DNA of 45,142 nt from Zygnema cylindricum. Lineage: Eukaryota > Streptophyta > Zygnematophyceae > Zygnematales > Zygnemataceae. The position numbers and the translations under genes are program-made. Positions 9,142 to 20,308 of this stretch are shown piece by piece. Below the pieces are notes generated by a model. The model searched no databases, had not been told where the DNA came from, and saw only the letters and a list, made by a program, of their open reading frames with translations. Every line of letters begins with the position of its first letter. Position 1 is the stretch's first letter. Where the stretch lies: the NCBI GenBank assembly GCA_037447655.1, contig JBBHKE010003348.1, positions 64,001-109,142 of the forward strand, in the 5' to 3' direction.

Positions 9142-9277
9142 TTCTCCCTCTCTCTTCTCTTGATCACTTTTTGAGCATGTTTTCTTCTACCCTTGATCCT
9201 TTTAATATTACATTTTCTTTTTGTTTTCTTCATGATCTTTTGTCTTGTTTGAAAGTTTACATTTCTGTCACAATTTT

Positions 9278-10039
9278 CTACTCGTTTAATGTCAAAAATA
9301 TTAGTTTCTGTTTCACCTTTATGTTTTTCTCCATAGATTTGCTACTTCCATCAACTTCAATCATCTGAGAAATTTTAATTTTGATTCTTTTTCTTTTCAG
9401 CTGGACTCTTTTCTTGCTATTTTCCTTTCCTATATTTCTAACTTTTGCATTTCTATTACATTTTTCACTCGCACAAACTTTTTTTCTCACTCCAATTTTA
9501 GGAACAGTTTTTCTTTGTTCTTCTCCTAGTTCACCAATTTTCACGGCCACCTTATTTCTAGTTATTGCTTCTAAGTGTCCATCTTTTCCTTCAACTCTTC
9601 TTACTTTAGTTGACAAACTTTTTTGTAAGCAATTTTCACTCACAGATATGTCATCTGATAAGGTCACAAAAATCTTGTCCTTCTCTCTTTCGTCCTTCAC
9701 CACACTATCTTCAATGACATAACTCCTTCCACCTGTTTCCACATTATACACATCATTCCTAATTCCAATTTTCTTCATATCTTCGCCCGGTCCTTCTAGA
9801 AAAACTGGGTTTAATTTATTAGTCTTTATGCTTAAGTATTTTTCGGCTTCCACTTCCAAGTGACCTTCACTTCCTCTAATTTCTCTTACTTCAAATAACT
9901 CTTCCTCCTGTAACTCTTTGTTACTCACCAATATGACCTTTGGAAAAGGGACAGACACCAAATCCTTTTTTGCCACCTCCTCCTTTACTCCATTCGAAAC
10001 AACACAGAAGTCAAAAAATACATAAATTCGTAAACACAC
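9278..10039 (-). CDS. acidic/basic Gag-tail ORF of element A
   Basis: A 253-codon open frame rich in Lys and Glu, with no Cys/His motif and no recognisable enzyme domain. It follows the zinc-knuckle region in another frame, and its upstream end has no ATG (first plausible initiator GTG), so it was probably the C-terminal part of a longer Gag now cut off by a frameshift. Its place and composition match the unusual tail of element I Gag, although I see no clear sequence identity. It differs from the copy in B at one residue (Ala versus Gly). Confidence 0.45.
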   Translation of the reverse strand: MCLRIYVFFDFCVVSNGVKEEVAKKDLVSVPFPKVILVSNKELQEEELFEVREIRGSEGHLEVEAEKYLSIKTNKLNPVFLEGPGEDMKKIGIRNDVYNVETGGRSYVIEDSVVKDEREKDKIFVTLSDDISVSENCLQKSLSTKVRRVEGKDGHLEAITRNKVAVKIGELGEEQRKTVPKIGVRKKVCASEKCNRNAKVRNIGKENSKKRVQLKRKRIKIKISQMIEVDGSSKSMEKNIKVKQKLIFLTLNE

Positions 10040-10179
10040 GGTGTATGCCTTTTGTCATTTGTCGAGTCTTGTCTCTCACTCACGAAAGCACTTGATTCCT
10101 TTCTTGTTGGGGCTCGAACTAGGGTGTTGTCCCATCCATCTTTGAAATTCCCTGTAACACATGCACTTTTATACGATGA

Positions 10180-10877
10180 ACATACCCTGAAGGTATGTCC
10201 TAAATCATTACAGTAAAAACAATTCTTTGGCCGATCTCCGAACTCACTATTACCTTTAAATTTTTAAACTGAGACTGAGATTCCTTTATATTCCTTTCAC
10301 TTGATAAAACCCTTCTATTAGCCTCTAGAATAACTCGTCTGGCTACAGTTACGCTCAAATCATTTTTATCAATTTAAGTCAGTCGATCTAGTGCACTGTT
10401 ATATTCTTTAGGTAGACTTCTCATTAACAAGATAGCTTGTTGAGCATCTGTAAAGTTTCCTCCTGCCAAATCATTTTCTGCAAATAATACTTGTAAGTCA
10501 ATGCAGGGTTTGTCCATACTACCTCCTACATACTTGTGTTCAACTATTTTGGTAACACTACTAAGCCAATGATATAAAGACGTCTTTGCATACATACTTT
10601 CTAAGCACTTTCATAATTCAGCTGCCTTTCTAACACTTAGGTATGACATTACTAAATCCAGAGTCAAGGAGTTCTTAATAACCCTTAGACACTGATGATT
10701 TTTACTTTTCCATCCATTTGACATTTCGACCAAGGTACCGTCCACCACCTCCATTAGTTCCTTCATCTCGAAGTAGCTCTCGAGCGCACACTTCCAGTAG
10801 TGATATTTTGATCCATCAAATATAGGTAGCCACGGGTGTGGGCCCATAACCTGTTGTCCATAGCCAATTTCAGCCAT
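10180..10877 (-). pseudogene. degenerate copia-type gag of element A
   Basis: The frame starts at an ATG (10877) inside the 5' LTR and opens with an ...VMGPHPWLPIFDG..YHYW stretch, like element I. It meets TGA after 88 codons (stop at 10611-10613), continues in the same frame from 10595 to a TAA at 10374, then shifts frame before an intact zinc knuckle CFYCNDLGHTFRVC (CX2CX4HX4C, 10180-10221). All these lesions recur in B, so both descend from an already broken source or one was converted by the other. Confidence 0.8.
10837..10851 (-). other. half-tRNA-iMet primer binding site of element A
   Basis: GGTTATGGGCCCACA follows directly after the LTR terminus. GGTTATGGGCCCAC is complementary to the anticodon arm of initiator tRNA-Met. 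It is inside the gag frame and encodes Val-Met-Gly-Pro. Confidence 0.8.
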
Positions 10878-11829
10878 GGATTACTCACGGAAACACCCAC
10901 AGACTACCTCAAAAATAGTTGTGTTTCAGACAATACAGAATACTCCAAAATGAGTAGAATCACCTCAAAATGCACCAATGTGCAGTATACCATATATAGT
11001 GTAAACTCCCAAAGTTACAGCGAAATCCACCAAGGAATCTAGAAGATATAAGCTCCAGAGTTTCCCAAAAATAGTTGACAGCTTCACAAACCAACCACTT
11101 AGACTGTTCACAAAATCTTACACAGATACTGGAATACAATAAAACGTCACACACATATAGATTCTATATCATAGAATAACTCCACAAAGTTTCACATGAA
11201 AGCACCAAACAGAGTGATCACACCAACAGGTCAAAGATGCAGAAAACAGTTTGCCATTGCTTTGATAAACTTGACTGCGATACTCAAAATATTCTAAGTC
11301 CTACAAGTTATACTCAGAGATTTCACTCCTAAATGTACGGAGGCATACCAGCCGTATGGTATCTACCATCTACCTAAACTATTGTAAGTATACCCGAATA
11401 GTTCAAGGTATGTCAGTCTGAACAGATCTACACTAATAAACTCATTAGGCAAAAGACAAACCAATGTAGTTCAAGATATTTACACCGACATCTTCGTAAT
11501 CAATATAAGCCATATTATCCGCAGTAGCGTTGTCCGTACGGATCATATCAAAATAACCGCAGATGCGTTGTCTTGACTGCGTCGCAGCTGCTCCGTACCT
11601 CTCGCGCGTATTTCAACATTCTGTTTATTATACATCCGATCGCTTCGCAATTCGCCGTCCATTTGTCACTGCTTGTTCACACCACTCAATGAGTCTTTTA
11701 CGTCACTTTAATTATATCAATCTGTTCGGTCCCCCAATCTGTGAATCTATTCAATCCTCCATATTAAATCCAATTAGCAATTACGCACGAACTGTCTCGT
11801 ACGCACGGAACTGACTTTTCAAAACAACA
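10852..11829 (-). repeat. 5' LTR of element A
   Basis: 978 bp, TG...CA. From about base 110 onward it is nearly identical to the 5' LTR of B, but it differs at many places from element A's own 3' LTR. The outer 110 or so bases are diverged from B. Confidence 0.9.
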
Positions 11830-11834
11830 CGGGG

Positions 11835-14800
11835 CTGTGTCTATGGGGAGATTGCTGGTTAATAAAGCATGTAGGTTTTTTGTGAACATGATGTTTATCA
11901 TTTTTTGCTTTTTTTTTTGCATTGTTTGAGGTAGAATCCATACTGTTGCTAGGTTTTCCTGTTTTTTACATGGAGTTTTTGATTTTTTTTTATTTTTAAG
12001 CCTTTAGATTGGTAAGAAATTTCGCATGTCGACCTCACATTGTGTCTCTTAGTTGTACAATCTTGGGTGTTTTTGAAAAGAGAAGCATGGTGGTTAAGGG
12101 AGAGAAAATTTAGTGCTCCAAGTGAGCCAGTGTACAAGACAAATTTTGGCTGATGTTGGTACATTAGGCATGCATAACCACATTTTTGTTCTGCAATATG
12201 GTACAAAGATGACTATGTAAAGCTCAAAGTTTAGGGCCTGTGTACGTCTATCGGATTTTATTGTTTGATGCAAAGTTCCAAATCAGCCCAACTAAACTTT
12301 ACGTGAGTTGGAGATGGCTTGCGACATGCCATATGTATTTGCTGCATTTTGTCAGTTTTTTCTGCAATTTTTCTAAATTCATTTTCTTACCAATTCTAGT
12401 TGGCTGAGTTTGAAGTCAGCAGACTACGTGGCATACTACTTTTATGGCAAGGTCTAAGGGAAAATTGGAAAGTACTAAGTCAATATAGCAAATTATGAGA
12501 TAATAGTATTATTGCAATTGATGTACTAAGACATCAAGCAATTGCTAATATTAGAGCCTTATTTCGATGTGGAAGTCAGCATTGAAAATATACTGTGCTA
12601 AATATGCAACTGAGACACAAATTCTCTTGTGACCAAACTCTATGGTAAGCAACACCGTATACTTAAATAGTTCTAAAAAGCCCAAAAAATGTTAAAGCCA
12701 TCAAAAATTTCAAGGATATTTGTCCAAGTCTAACTCCACGGCAGTAGAGTAGCAAAATCTCTTACCTCCTGCTCTATCGCCGTAGGCGAGAAACTATTAC
12801 AAGAACAAGCTGACTCTCACATCCCTTTTAAAAGGAACGGGTGAGAAGCCTGTAAAAAACCTAGCAAGAACGATCTCTTTAAAACCAGATCAGATGGATA
12901 AGCGTCTTACTATTTTAGCTGACCTTATTACATATTTTTCCTGTTCTACCCATGATCAATTTTTCAGTTTCGTCTGTCTTTCTTTTTCTTTTTTGTTCCC
13001 ATTTACTTAAATGGCTTACCAACGTGCAGTATAAATTCTTACGCTGTCCATTATTTTACTACCGTATAATTATTTTATCATTTACAACCAGTTTCATACT
13101 TCGTTGTTTCCTTACTTGAGATGTAAGTTTGGGCACATTGTGGCAAATTTGCAGTATTCAATTAAGCTAGTCGAACAACGTGTAGAAATTTCTCCACAGC
13201 CGGAATATAAGTGTCATATATTGTTTGATGGAATTTTTGTAAAATGTGATTTAAAGTGGGGGAATATTGAACCTGCCTAGAAAATGCCTAACGGGTGGAG
13301 AGGGAAAGAAATGTGAAACCTGCCCATGGATGTAAGATCTGTGTAGCTAGTAAAACCACAGGTGAATGAGACTAGTGACAGGGCGACAGGCCATTCTCAG
13401 CTTGGGAGACTAGTGATAGGGCGACAGGCTATTCTCAGCTTGGGCCCTTGGGAGGAATTTCTCAATTTTGTGTTTATGTGTTTCACTGTGATGATATCTA
13501 TGCCCAGTATTGTTATCCTGAGTTTAAAGATGTTGGTTCCTCTGAATACTAGAACAAAGTGGTACCAGTTAAGCCAAATGTCAAGTTGGCATAAACAAAA
13601 AGGGAGATTGAAAGAGACCTGTCAGCGTACTTTGCCAGCAGTAAACAAACAATTGCAAAATTATAATGTAAAGGATACACATTCGCAAGACAAAATCTAC
13701 TAGTGAGACATCTAAGCGACTCACCAGGTAACATACCACCAATATCTACAAATTCATGCCCCTAGCATCTAATTGTATGACAACTTTTGCAACAAATACA
13801 CAAACGCTATTGCTTGCAAACCATCTGCCATGCTGGATATATACTTTCTAATAGTGGCTTGAGAATTCAATCGAAATATCTATATCTGAACTGCGGACGC
13901 CTGTAGCGCTGAGGGCAAATTACAGCAGTACGTCGCTTCCCATAACCCATTAATATTGTAAGTCGTACTGCAATATGAGAAAAAAACACATACAACGCAA
14001 AAGAATGCATGTGTTAACAAGTTACATTTAGGGGAAAAAATCTCAATAGTTTATATAGGGGTTAAAATGAACCTCAATATTCTTTACAGTCATCCAATGG
14101 TAACCTGGATAAACAGGATAAGCCTGGATAAACATATCGTGAAGTGAGAGTACAGCTGATGTACAAAAAAAATCACTAGGGAAAGGATGCAAATATGATC
14201 TAAAAGAAACGAGACATAAAACAAAGTCAATATGGAGTCATCTATTCATCGGGAATGGCCTCCACAGTTATTGGGATCAGGGCTTGTCCTTTGCATCTTT
14301 AGTGTTAGTAACTACACTGTGAATCGGTATTAGCATTGAGAAATAATTAGTACAAAGACTGTTTTAGTGTAATACGTTTATTTCCAGTCCAAATGACATG
14401 GCCGATTATGAACTGCCAAAAGAATTAGCGTTAAGGAAAAAAAAATAGGTCATAAAAACGCAATTTTTTGCTCAATAACGATTCACGTTGTACTAATTGT
14501 GGACAAGCCACCTGGCAACCACATTTTTTGGTAGAATGCAAACTCTTTAAGTTAGAAATTTTGTTTAGTTCATTTCCATCGAATTTTTTTGCTTCACCGC
14601 ATAGTTTTCCCATCCTCATATGGGTCAATCAGTACATTTCTAATCATTTTCTGATAATCTGAATTGAATGTCCTATTTGTGGAAAAATGGAAATTTATAC
14701 TTCTACAAAAATGTACATAAGGATTTAACTGGTTTAATTTTACATTTTGTTATTGGGGTGTTTTTGTGGTAAGGACAGAATTTAATAAGTGTCATTCATC

Positions 14801-15170
14801 AAGGTCTAAAAACGACCAAGAATAGCTTGATTCCAATGGCAAATATTGGAACGCAATATGGGAATAGCTTGATACCAATGGCAAAGATTGGAACGCAACA
14901 TGCAAATCTCAGAGAACAAAGTACATAGGAGTTGTCCTCAAAATTTGTAAAAGTTACATGTACGATGTTACAAGGCAAGAATGGCCTGTGCGCGAGTATT
15001 AGAAATAAAATACAGAAATTAACATTAAATTGCCTTGGCCCTGTCACAAATGAGGCCTCTGAGGCAAGGAACCAATCAGGATTTTGAAGATGATACGAGG
15101 TTCATGTTTATGATGGTATGTTTTTGAAGATGATACGAGGTTCATGTTTATGATGGTATTTTGAACATAC
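11835..15170. other. DNA transposon interior, no confident gene
   Basis: AT-rich sequence without a supportable coding frame. It contains tandem duplications at 13368-13443 (38 bp, two units) and 15082-15161 (40 bp, two units). On the minus strand a short frame ending ...PITVEAIPDE-stop (about 14247-14300) preceded by a TACTAAC-like branch motif could be a last exon; I regard it as weak. Confidence 0.35.
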
Positions 15171-15301
15171 CTGTAACAATTGACTATGGAGGGGACTGCT
15201 GCTCACAGCTTGCCTCACTTGTTCCAACTCATGCGACTTTTTCCTCACGCTAGTCTGTGTTTGCAGCAGTTTGCCAGCGTCACCAAAAGCAGCATAAACT
15301 T
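15171..15301 (-). pseudogene. exon-like fragment, helical protein, unidentified
   Basis: 131 bases on the minus strand are bounded by a pyrimidine-rich TTTTTGCAG acceptor and a CAG|GTATGT donor, and are open throughout. The peptide starts EVYAAFGDAGKLLQ and is rich in charged residues with coiled-coil character. I cannot name the parent gene. Good splice borders in an otherwise non-coding transposon support capture of a host exon. Confidence 0.45.
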
Positions 15302-15441
15302 CTGCAAAAAAGCAATACAACTAGTATGAGAAACTGATTCACTCATTTGTAAGCTAAGAGCTTTCCTATCTTCTAGATCACGAATCAGACCAAACTATAT
15401 TAAGAAAAACACAATTTCTTCTACAAAATGGTAGAAAAGAG

Positions 15442-15529
15442 AAATTTGATTATGAATGACAACTGGAAAAAAAATACTCCAGAACAAATTTGATTATGAA
15501 TGACAACTGGAAAAAAAATACTCCAGAAT
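15442..15529. repeat. 44-bp tandem duplication
   Basis: Two nearly identical 44-bp units (AAATTTGATTATGAATGAC...) between the exon-like fragments of the DNA transposon. Confidence 0.85.
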
Positions 15530-15725
15530 GCTTAAAAGATGCTTGAAACTGGATATAGACACAGAATATTCCAACAACTGCCCTATCAATAGCAGAATAT
15601 TTTTCTAGAATTAAATTGCAAAACCTTGCAGGATTGAACTATAATGATTCAAGCAGTTGCAAAACTTGTAACCAGCATTGCTAGCCTAAAAGTTTTGCAG
15701 CCATTAGATCACCTTCCAGCTTTTG

Positions 15726-15870
15726 TTAGCCACTGAGCTGAGCATGAAGGCTATCATAAATTCTCCTTGTTACAAGTGCAGAATTGAGCACTTCTTTCGC
15801 CTTTTGCATATCATTCATATGCCTCGCCAAGGCTCCCACAGAAACGAAGATCTGAGCCAAAAGATGATGA
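15726..15870 (-). pseudogene. exon-like fragment, helical protein, with internal stop
   Basis: On the minus strand an acceptor-like GGGCAG (ending at 15871) precedes an open frame with the helical pattern LLAQIFVSVGALARHMND. A TAA (15726-15728) interrupts it, after which the same frame stays protein-like for some 14 codons past a possible GAAG|GTGATC donor. The parent gene is unknown. It lies between the myosin-like exon and the 15171-15301 exon on the same strand, as in a chimeric captured gene. Confidence 0.4.
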
Positions 15871-16080
15871 CTGCCCAACCTCCAGAAAAAAGAAAAAACA
15901 AAGATTAAAAAATTTTGTAAAGAGATAACTACGACTGAAACTTAAAATAAAAAATGAAATAAAAATCCACGCTAATTTTGGTGTGAAGTATGGCAGAATG
16001 TCTCAACAAAAAAAATCTTTAACAAAGAAGAAATAAAATTAAATGACATGAAATAAATGAAAAAGAAACGAAATTCGTAC

Positions 16081-16174
16081 CACTCTTGATCTCTCTAAAA
16101 GGTACGATTTAATGGCGGCTCCATGAACTCGTTCTTTCTTTTCGAATTGGATTGCGATACATTTTCCAAACCGG
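16081..16174 (-). pseudogene. captured exon of a class XI myosin motor
   Basis: 94 bases on the minus strand are flanked by TTTTTCGCAG (acceptor) and GTG|GTACGA (donor). In the frame set by a split first codon, the peptide begins [20 protein letters not shown] and ends SYLLERSRV. This matches the myosin motor segment before the relay region, where plant myosin XI proteins have RFGKFVEIQFD...[14 protein letters not shown]. The next myosin residues (CQISDPERNYH type) do not follow, so only one exon was taken. It lies just inside the purine tract of the DNA transposon. It is not expected to be a functional motor. Confidence 0.75.
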
Positions 16175-16179
16175 CTGCG

Positions 16180-16395
16180 AAAAACAGAGAGGGAGAGAGG
16201 GAGGGAGGGAGAGAGAGTGTGAAAGAAGAGAGAGGGTGAGAGAGAGGGAGGAGAGTGAGGGAGGGAGGGTGAGAGGGAAGAGGGAGGGTGAGAGGGAAGA
16301 GGGAGGGTGAAAAAGAGGGAGGGAGGGAGGGAGGGAAGAAATTCCGTCTCACTTGTAAGAGGCAGATGAGGTAAGAAAGGAGAGGACATTTTTTC
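16180..16395. repeat. polypurine tract near right end of the DNA transposon
   Basis: About 210 bases of GA-rich sequence (GGGAGGGAGAGAG type). On the minus strand it is a long pyrimidine tract directly upstream of the myosin-like exon's acceptor. It mirrors the tract at 6183-6437. Confidence 0.75.
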
Positions 16396-16809
16396 AAAAT
16401 TTCAAAAAAGTTTTAAGTTTACATTTCTTTTTGCGATATATTTTAGACCATTTTGATTGGCTATTCGTTTATGGGTTATCATTTTAAGAAATTTGGTGAA
16501 AGTACGGATGGATCATTCGAAATGCGACTTCATGTTTTGTCAAAGTCAATTTTTTGCATTCCGAAAAGGGTTTTCGGAAAAGAAGATGACTTACCATAGT
16601 TGTCAAGTTTCGACGCACTTGACCGTATGTTTTGTCCGTCGCTACGCTAAATCGTCTATTTTGTCCGTAGCTACGCTCCATAAATGTTGACAGCCGAGGA
16701 GTTGGTGAGTTCGGCGCCTCTGTTTTTGATTTTTTGCGAAATGAATGTTATAGGATCATTCATTACATCATCTCATTCATCATCCAATTTTAGTGTGAAT
16801 GCAACAATG

Positions 16810-17461
16810 GAATTTCGTAGGACATTTTGCGTGCAAAATTTGCGACGCATGTTCGTGCGAAGTCGCGTTTCGTTTGGCACACACTTTTCCACGTAAATGT
16901 TACGTAGTGAAACGTAGCGTTTGATTGGTTAGAAATGCTACGTAGTTAGTAAGAGATTTCGCACGTTTTTGCATTAGTCATTTTGAGTCTTTGCTGATCA
17001 ATGATTGGCCCAGGTCAATCTTGTTCAACCGAGCGTTGACTCTGGCCTGGCGAGTCCAGGGCGATGATGGTTAAATAGTGAAGTCTAAGAGGAGGGGAAA
17101 CATCTTTTCCCCTGGGAAAAGTTTGTGGAAATTCTGACTGATCTTGGTCCTGAGCGATTATAACCAAATTGGAGGATTAGCATTTTGGCATTAAAATCTC
17201 TTACAAACTAAGTAGTGTTTTAGTAGTTAACAGGTATAATTATTAAGAGTGGAGAGTAGAGGAAAACACTTTAATAAGAATGGTTGAGCCACGATGGCAA
17301 GAGACCAAGCTAATGTTATGTGGACAAAACTTCTTCTAATATAAAGTTTAACCTTATGTGGGTGCTCTCCAATGTGGATGTGTATTTTCCAATGTGTGGA
17401 ATGTGTGGTTAAAATTGATTGAAGTAATGGGATTTTATAAGAGGTAAGAGATCCTATTACA
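16810..17461 (+). repeat. gypsy 1 5' LTR, second part
   Basis: Continues the LTR from GAATTTCGTAGG after the transposon's ATG duplication and ends ...CTATTACA at 17461. It matches the distal two thirds of the gypsy 2 LTR. Confidence 0.9.
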
Positions 17462-17463
17462 TA

Positions 17464-17475
17464 TGGTATCCGAGC
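17464..17475 (+). other. gypsy 1 primer binding site
   Basis: TGGTATCCGAGC, two bases after the LTR, is complementary to the 3' end of initiator tRNA-Met with one mismatch to TGGTATCAGAGC. This is conventional 3'-end priming, unlike the gag-only elements. Leader sequence without a gene follows to 18235. Confidence 0.8.
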
Positions 17476-18235
17476 TTTGGTTAGAAACCAATGAGAAGTT
17501 TGCTCATTCGAATATCGACTGCCGTGACCGGTGAGGGTGCTCTAACCTGTGTCGGTAGAACCACAATGTGAAGTGGTAGGGGATTGGAGAGAAACTGAGT
17601 GATCACACTGCCAACGGCTGTTGGTTAGATGTGGGGCATGCTCAAGTCCTAAGGACTAAGGCGGGGTGGGCAGTGTAGCCACCGCTGAAGCTCACTCCAA
17701 TTATCTAGAGGCCAAACAAACTTGCCTTCTCCTAGCAATGATTCATGTGTAGAGGGAGGGCTTGAAGCCATGAAGGGTGAAAATGTGAGGATTAGAAAAT
17801 AAAAAATCTTGATGTGGTGGGAAATGGGAAATTTGCTAATGGTGGAGAAGGAAAGTGGAGCACTTTACTTCTTCAAGAGCAAAGGAGTCCAGAAATAACT
17901 CAAAACTTTTCAAACCCTAAATTGTTACCTTTGAGAGCTTTTCAATTTTGTTGTTGCAAAATTTATGGTGGAACCTTACCTTTAAGAGCTTTTAATTTTG
18001 TTGTTGCAAAATTTGTGGGGAATTCTTACCTTTTTGCATCAATGTTTGGGAAGTTCAATAATTTAATTTGCAGTTACTTTCAATGTCTTATTGATTTCTC
18101 AGATTTTGATCTTTTTCAAAGGATTTATTAAAGAGAAGAAATCTTGGATTGGAGCAATGAGAGGACTTCAAACCTGCAACAATTTTTTTTGGGAAATTAT
18201 ATTCTTTCTTTTTACTCGATTTTATTTTTGTGATA

Positions 18236-19421
18236 ATGGCAAATTCTGCATGGAAACATGAAATGGAAAATGCCTTGAATGTTTTGAAAAAACGTACTCT
18301 GAAATTGGTAAAAAGATTTAATACTCATGTTGCTGCTGTGGATGAAACAATTTCCGAATTGAAAAGTGATTTGAAAGTTGTTAAGGAAAATGGGAATGTT
18401 TCAAATGAGAAATTGGATGAGCTCATTAACTTAATTCAGACCAAGAATGATTTTAATGACCAAAAGGGTGAGTGTAGTAAAAATAATGCCAGTTTAGGGA
18501 GGATGATCATGATAGACCTAAAAAGATAAGAGATCTGAAAATGTCTATTAGTGAGGCACCATCCTTTGATGGTAAGAAGATTGATGAGTTGATGCTTGGA
18601 TTTTTCATATGGAGTATTATTTGGAATCTACGAACTGTGGTCGTGATGATTACACTTCTTTTGCTGCAAGCTGTCTGAAGGGTGATGCTGAAATTTGGTA
18701 TTACACTCAGAGGGGGTCTTATTTGATTCCTGACAATGCTGATTAGGAAACTTTTAAAAACGCGATCAAATCGCGTTTCTTGTCTGTCACTTATAAATTC
18801 AGAATGGAAGAAAAGTGGTTCAAATGTAAACAGAATGGATCTGTGAAAGATTATATTGTGGAATTTGACTCATCTAGAATTCATGTTATAGGTTTGACTG
18901 ATGAAATTGCTAGGTTGCATTTCTTGAACTATTTGAATCCTTTATTGAAATCAGAAGTGAAACATAAAAAATTTATTAATTTGAAGGAATTACAAAATAA
19001 GTCATTGGAATTAGAGGATCAGTTGGGGTATAATCGTGAAACTCGATCACTCAGGGGAAATTTCAATGAAGTATCACAGTGGGGTGAGGAGAAATTTGAG
19101 GAAGAAGGTATGAATGCAAATCTGGTTAATAGGCAGAATATCTTCAAGGGAAATCAGAGGGGTGGACAGAGTGTTAATGCAGGAAATAAATTTCACAATA
19201 GTGGGGGCTACATTAAGAGTCCTAAACCGAGCATTAATGCTCAACAAACCTAATTTTACCACTCCTATATGCACTATTTGTAAAAAAAAAGGTCATAGGG
19301 CATCAGAATGTGCACAACTGAAGAAAATTAACTGTTATAATTGTGGAGAGGAGGGACATTTCAGCAGAGAATCACTTGTTTTAAATGCGGAGGTCCAGAT
19401 CATTACGCTAAGGACTATACA
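18236..19421 (+). pseudogene. gypsy 1 gag, broken
   Basis: Starts ATG GCA AAT TCT, as in gypsy 2 (MANSAWK). It has frameshifts near 18500 and 18590, an in-frame TAG near 18745 and a one-base insertion near 19247. The retrotransposon-gag capsid region lies in the 18780-19253 frame. Zinc knuckles follow: CTICKKKGHRASEC, then CYNCGEEGHFSRE lacking its last Cys, then [13 protein letters not shown] in the -1 frame. Gypsy 2 has lost the middle knuckle. The gene is cut at 19421 by solo LTR III. Confidence 0.85.
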
Positions 19422-19576
19422 TGTTGAAAAGAGGTAATTAATAGTTCACTTCCCTATTTTAGTTTTGTTTTAACGAAAGAGAGTAAGGATCAAAGGCGCG
19501 CCATGGGTGCCGCCATATTTAGAAAGTGGCAGTTTTTGCAGTTAAGGGTATTTTGGCTAAAATGATGCCTAGGTCA

Positions 19577-19631
19577 GATTTGAACCTGTGACCTGTTGAT
19601 TTTTTATAGGCTGACCTTAACCATTAAGGCG
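19577..19631 (-). other. antisense tRNA-like module in LTR III
   Basis: On the minus strand the B box is GGTTCAAATC (19577-19586), close to the eukaryotic consensus GGTTCGANTCC. An A-box/D-arm-like CGCCTTAATGGTTAAGG (19615-19631) forms a 6-bp stem. This is the best-preserved of the three modules. The T stem pairs only partly. Confidence 0.5.
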
Positions 19632-20111
19632 TTACGAAACGATACACGTGACGGGTTTCATAAATATATAAACATTAACAAAATAGCTAATTAACAGCAG
19701 ACTAACCAAAATGAGCAATTTCTGCATGTACGCGAATCTGAACCGTGTAAAATATGTTTTGATCGGACGGCCGGCATTATGCCGCCACGCGAAGTGAGCT
19801 TTTCAACGGCATACGGATATAGCGTCACGCGGTGCCACGTGGCGCCACATTATTTGATACCGGAGAAGATGGGAGGAGGAACCATGGCTTCCGATATGAC
19901 AGGTGTAACCTTGTAGACCTTGTCGTACAATAGTTGTACAATAAGTATATCGCCCATTGTACCTTCTTGTACTTTATAGTGTTCCTATTGGACTAGGGTT
20001 TAATAGTAGGTAGTCGTGAGTAGGCAGACCGAGACTTAGTAATATTTAGGTACCTCTCTCTCTAAGAGAGCTTGTAACTATAAAGGTCATCTTTGACCAG
20101 CCATAACTTAC

Positions 20112-20300
20112 TGCTCGGGTGAGCAAATTCAGTGATTCTTTTTGCGTTTGACTCAGGGGAGTCTTGTCCTCACAAGGGTGAGAGTGGTCAGAATATTTGT
20201 GTGCCTGGGCGGCGCTTATTCAGCGGGAAAGTAGAAGGGGAAAATATTATCCTAGAGGCTTTACATAGGCTGCTCATTCTGTGGGTCAATGGAGACCACA
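20112..20300 (+). other. leader hairpin array in LTR III
   Basis: TGCTC-GGGT-GAGCA (20112-20125), GACTC-AGGG-GAGTC (20150-20163), CTCAC-AAGG-GTGAG (20169-20182) and TGTGG/CCACA around an ATG (20280-20300). The order matches LTR II; the last stem differs completely from LTRs I and II but still pairs. Confidence 0.6.
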
Positions 20301-20308
20301 TAATTTCA

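Larger units (their letters stand above)
7150..11829 (-). mobile_element. gag-only LTR element A (inverted twin of B)
   Basis: A 4680-bp element on the minus strand: 5' LTR 10852-11829, PBS, degenerate gag, acidic/basic ORF, repeats, 3' LTR 7150-8127. It is flanked by the perfect 5-bp duplication CGGGG (7145-7149 and 11830-11834). No protease, integrase, RT or RNase H is detectable. It fits the plant class of terminal-repeat retrotransposons with a GAG domain. Its internal region is nearly identical to that of element B (22699-27344) in the opposite orientation, including the same gag lesions. Confidence 0.92.
5860..16806. mobile_element. TIR DNA transposon with captured exon fragments
   Basis: The two ends form terminal inverted repeats of about 50 bp, 45 of them matching (5860-5909 and 16757-16806, starting TGYTGCATTCACACTA). 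The insertion splits the gypsy 1 LTR and duplicates ATG (5857-5859, 16807-16809). Without the nested gag-only element A it is about 6.3 kb. A 3-bp duplication is compatible with the PIF/Harbinger or CACTA superfamilies, but the termini match neither consensus as I know them. I found no transposase, so it looks non-autonomous. Exon-like fragments on the minus strand at its right side suggest capture of host genes, as in Pack-type transposons. Confidence 0.75.
19422..20308 (+). repeat. solo LTR III inside gypsy 1 gag
   Basis: 887 bp from TGTTGAAAAG to ...AATTTCA, flanked by the exact 5-bp duplication ATACA (19417-19421 and 20309-20313). It shares the module order of LTRs I and II: antisense tRNA-like module, GATCGGACGGCC block, CCACGTGGC G-box, TATAAAG, leader hairpins and a hairpin-loop ATG at 20289. 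No internal region is present. Confidence 0.9.

Noticed and set aside
13255-13290. AAAGTGGGGGAATATTGAA as a polypurine tract and LTR start of an old copia element
   Set aside because: No matching LTR partner or coding remnant was found nearby.
13362-13703. 113-codon plus-strand ORF in the DNA transposon
   Set aside because: It starts in a 38-bp tandem repeat, has no recognisable motif and sits among non-coding sequence.
19577-19640. A functional tRNA gene
   Set aside because: A and B boxes are visible but acceptor and anticodon stems do not pair convincingly.
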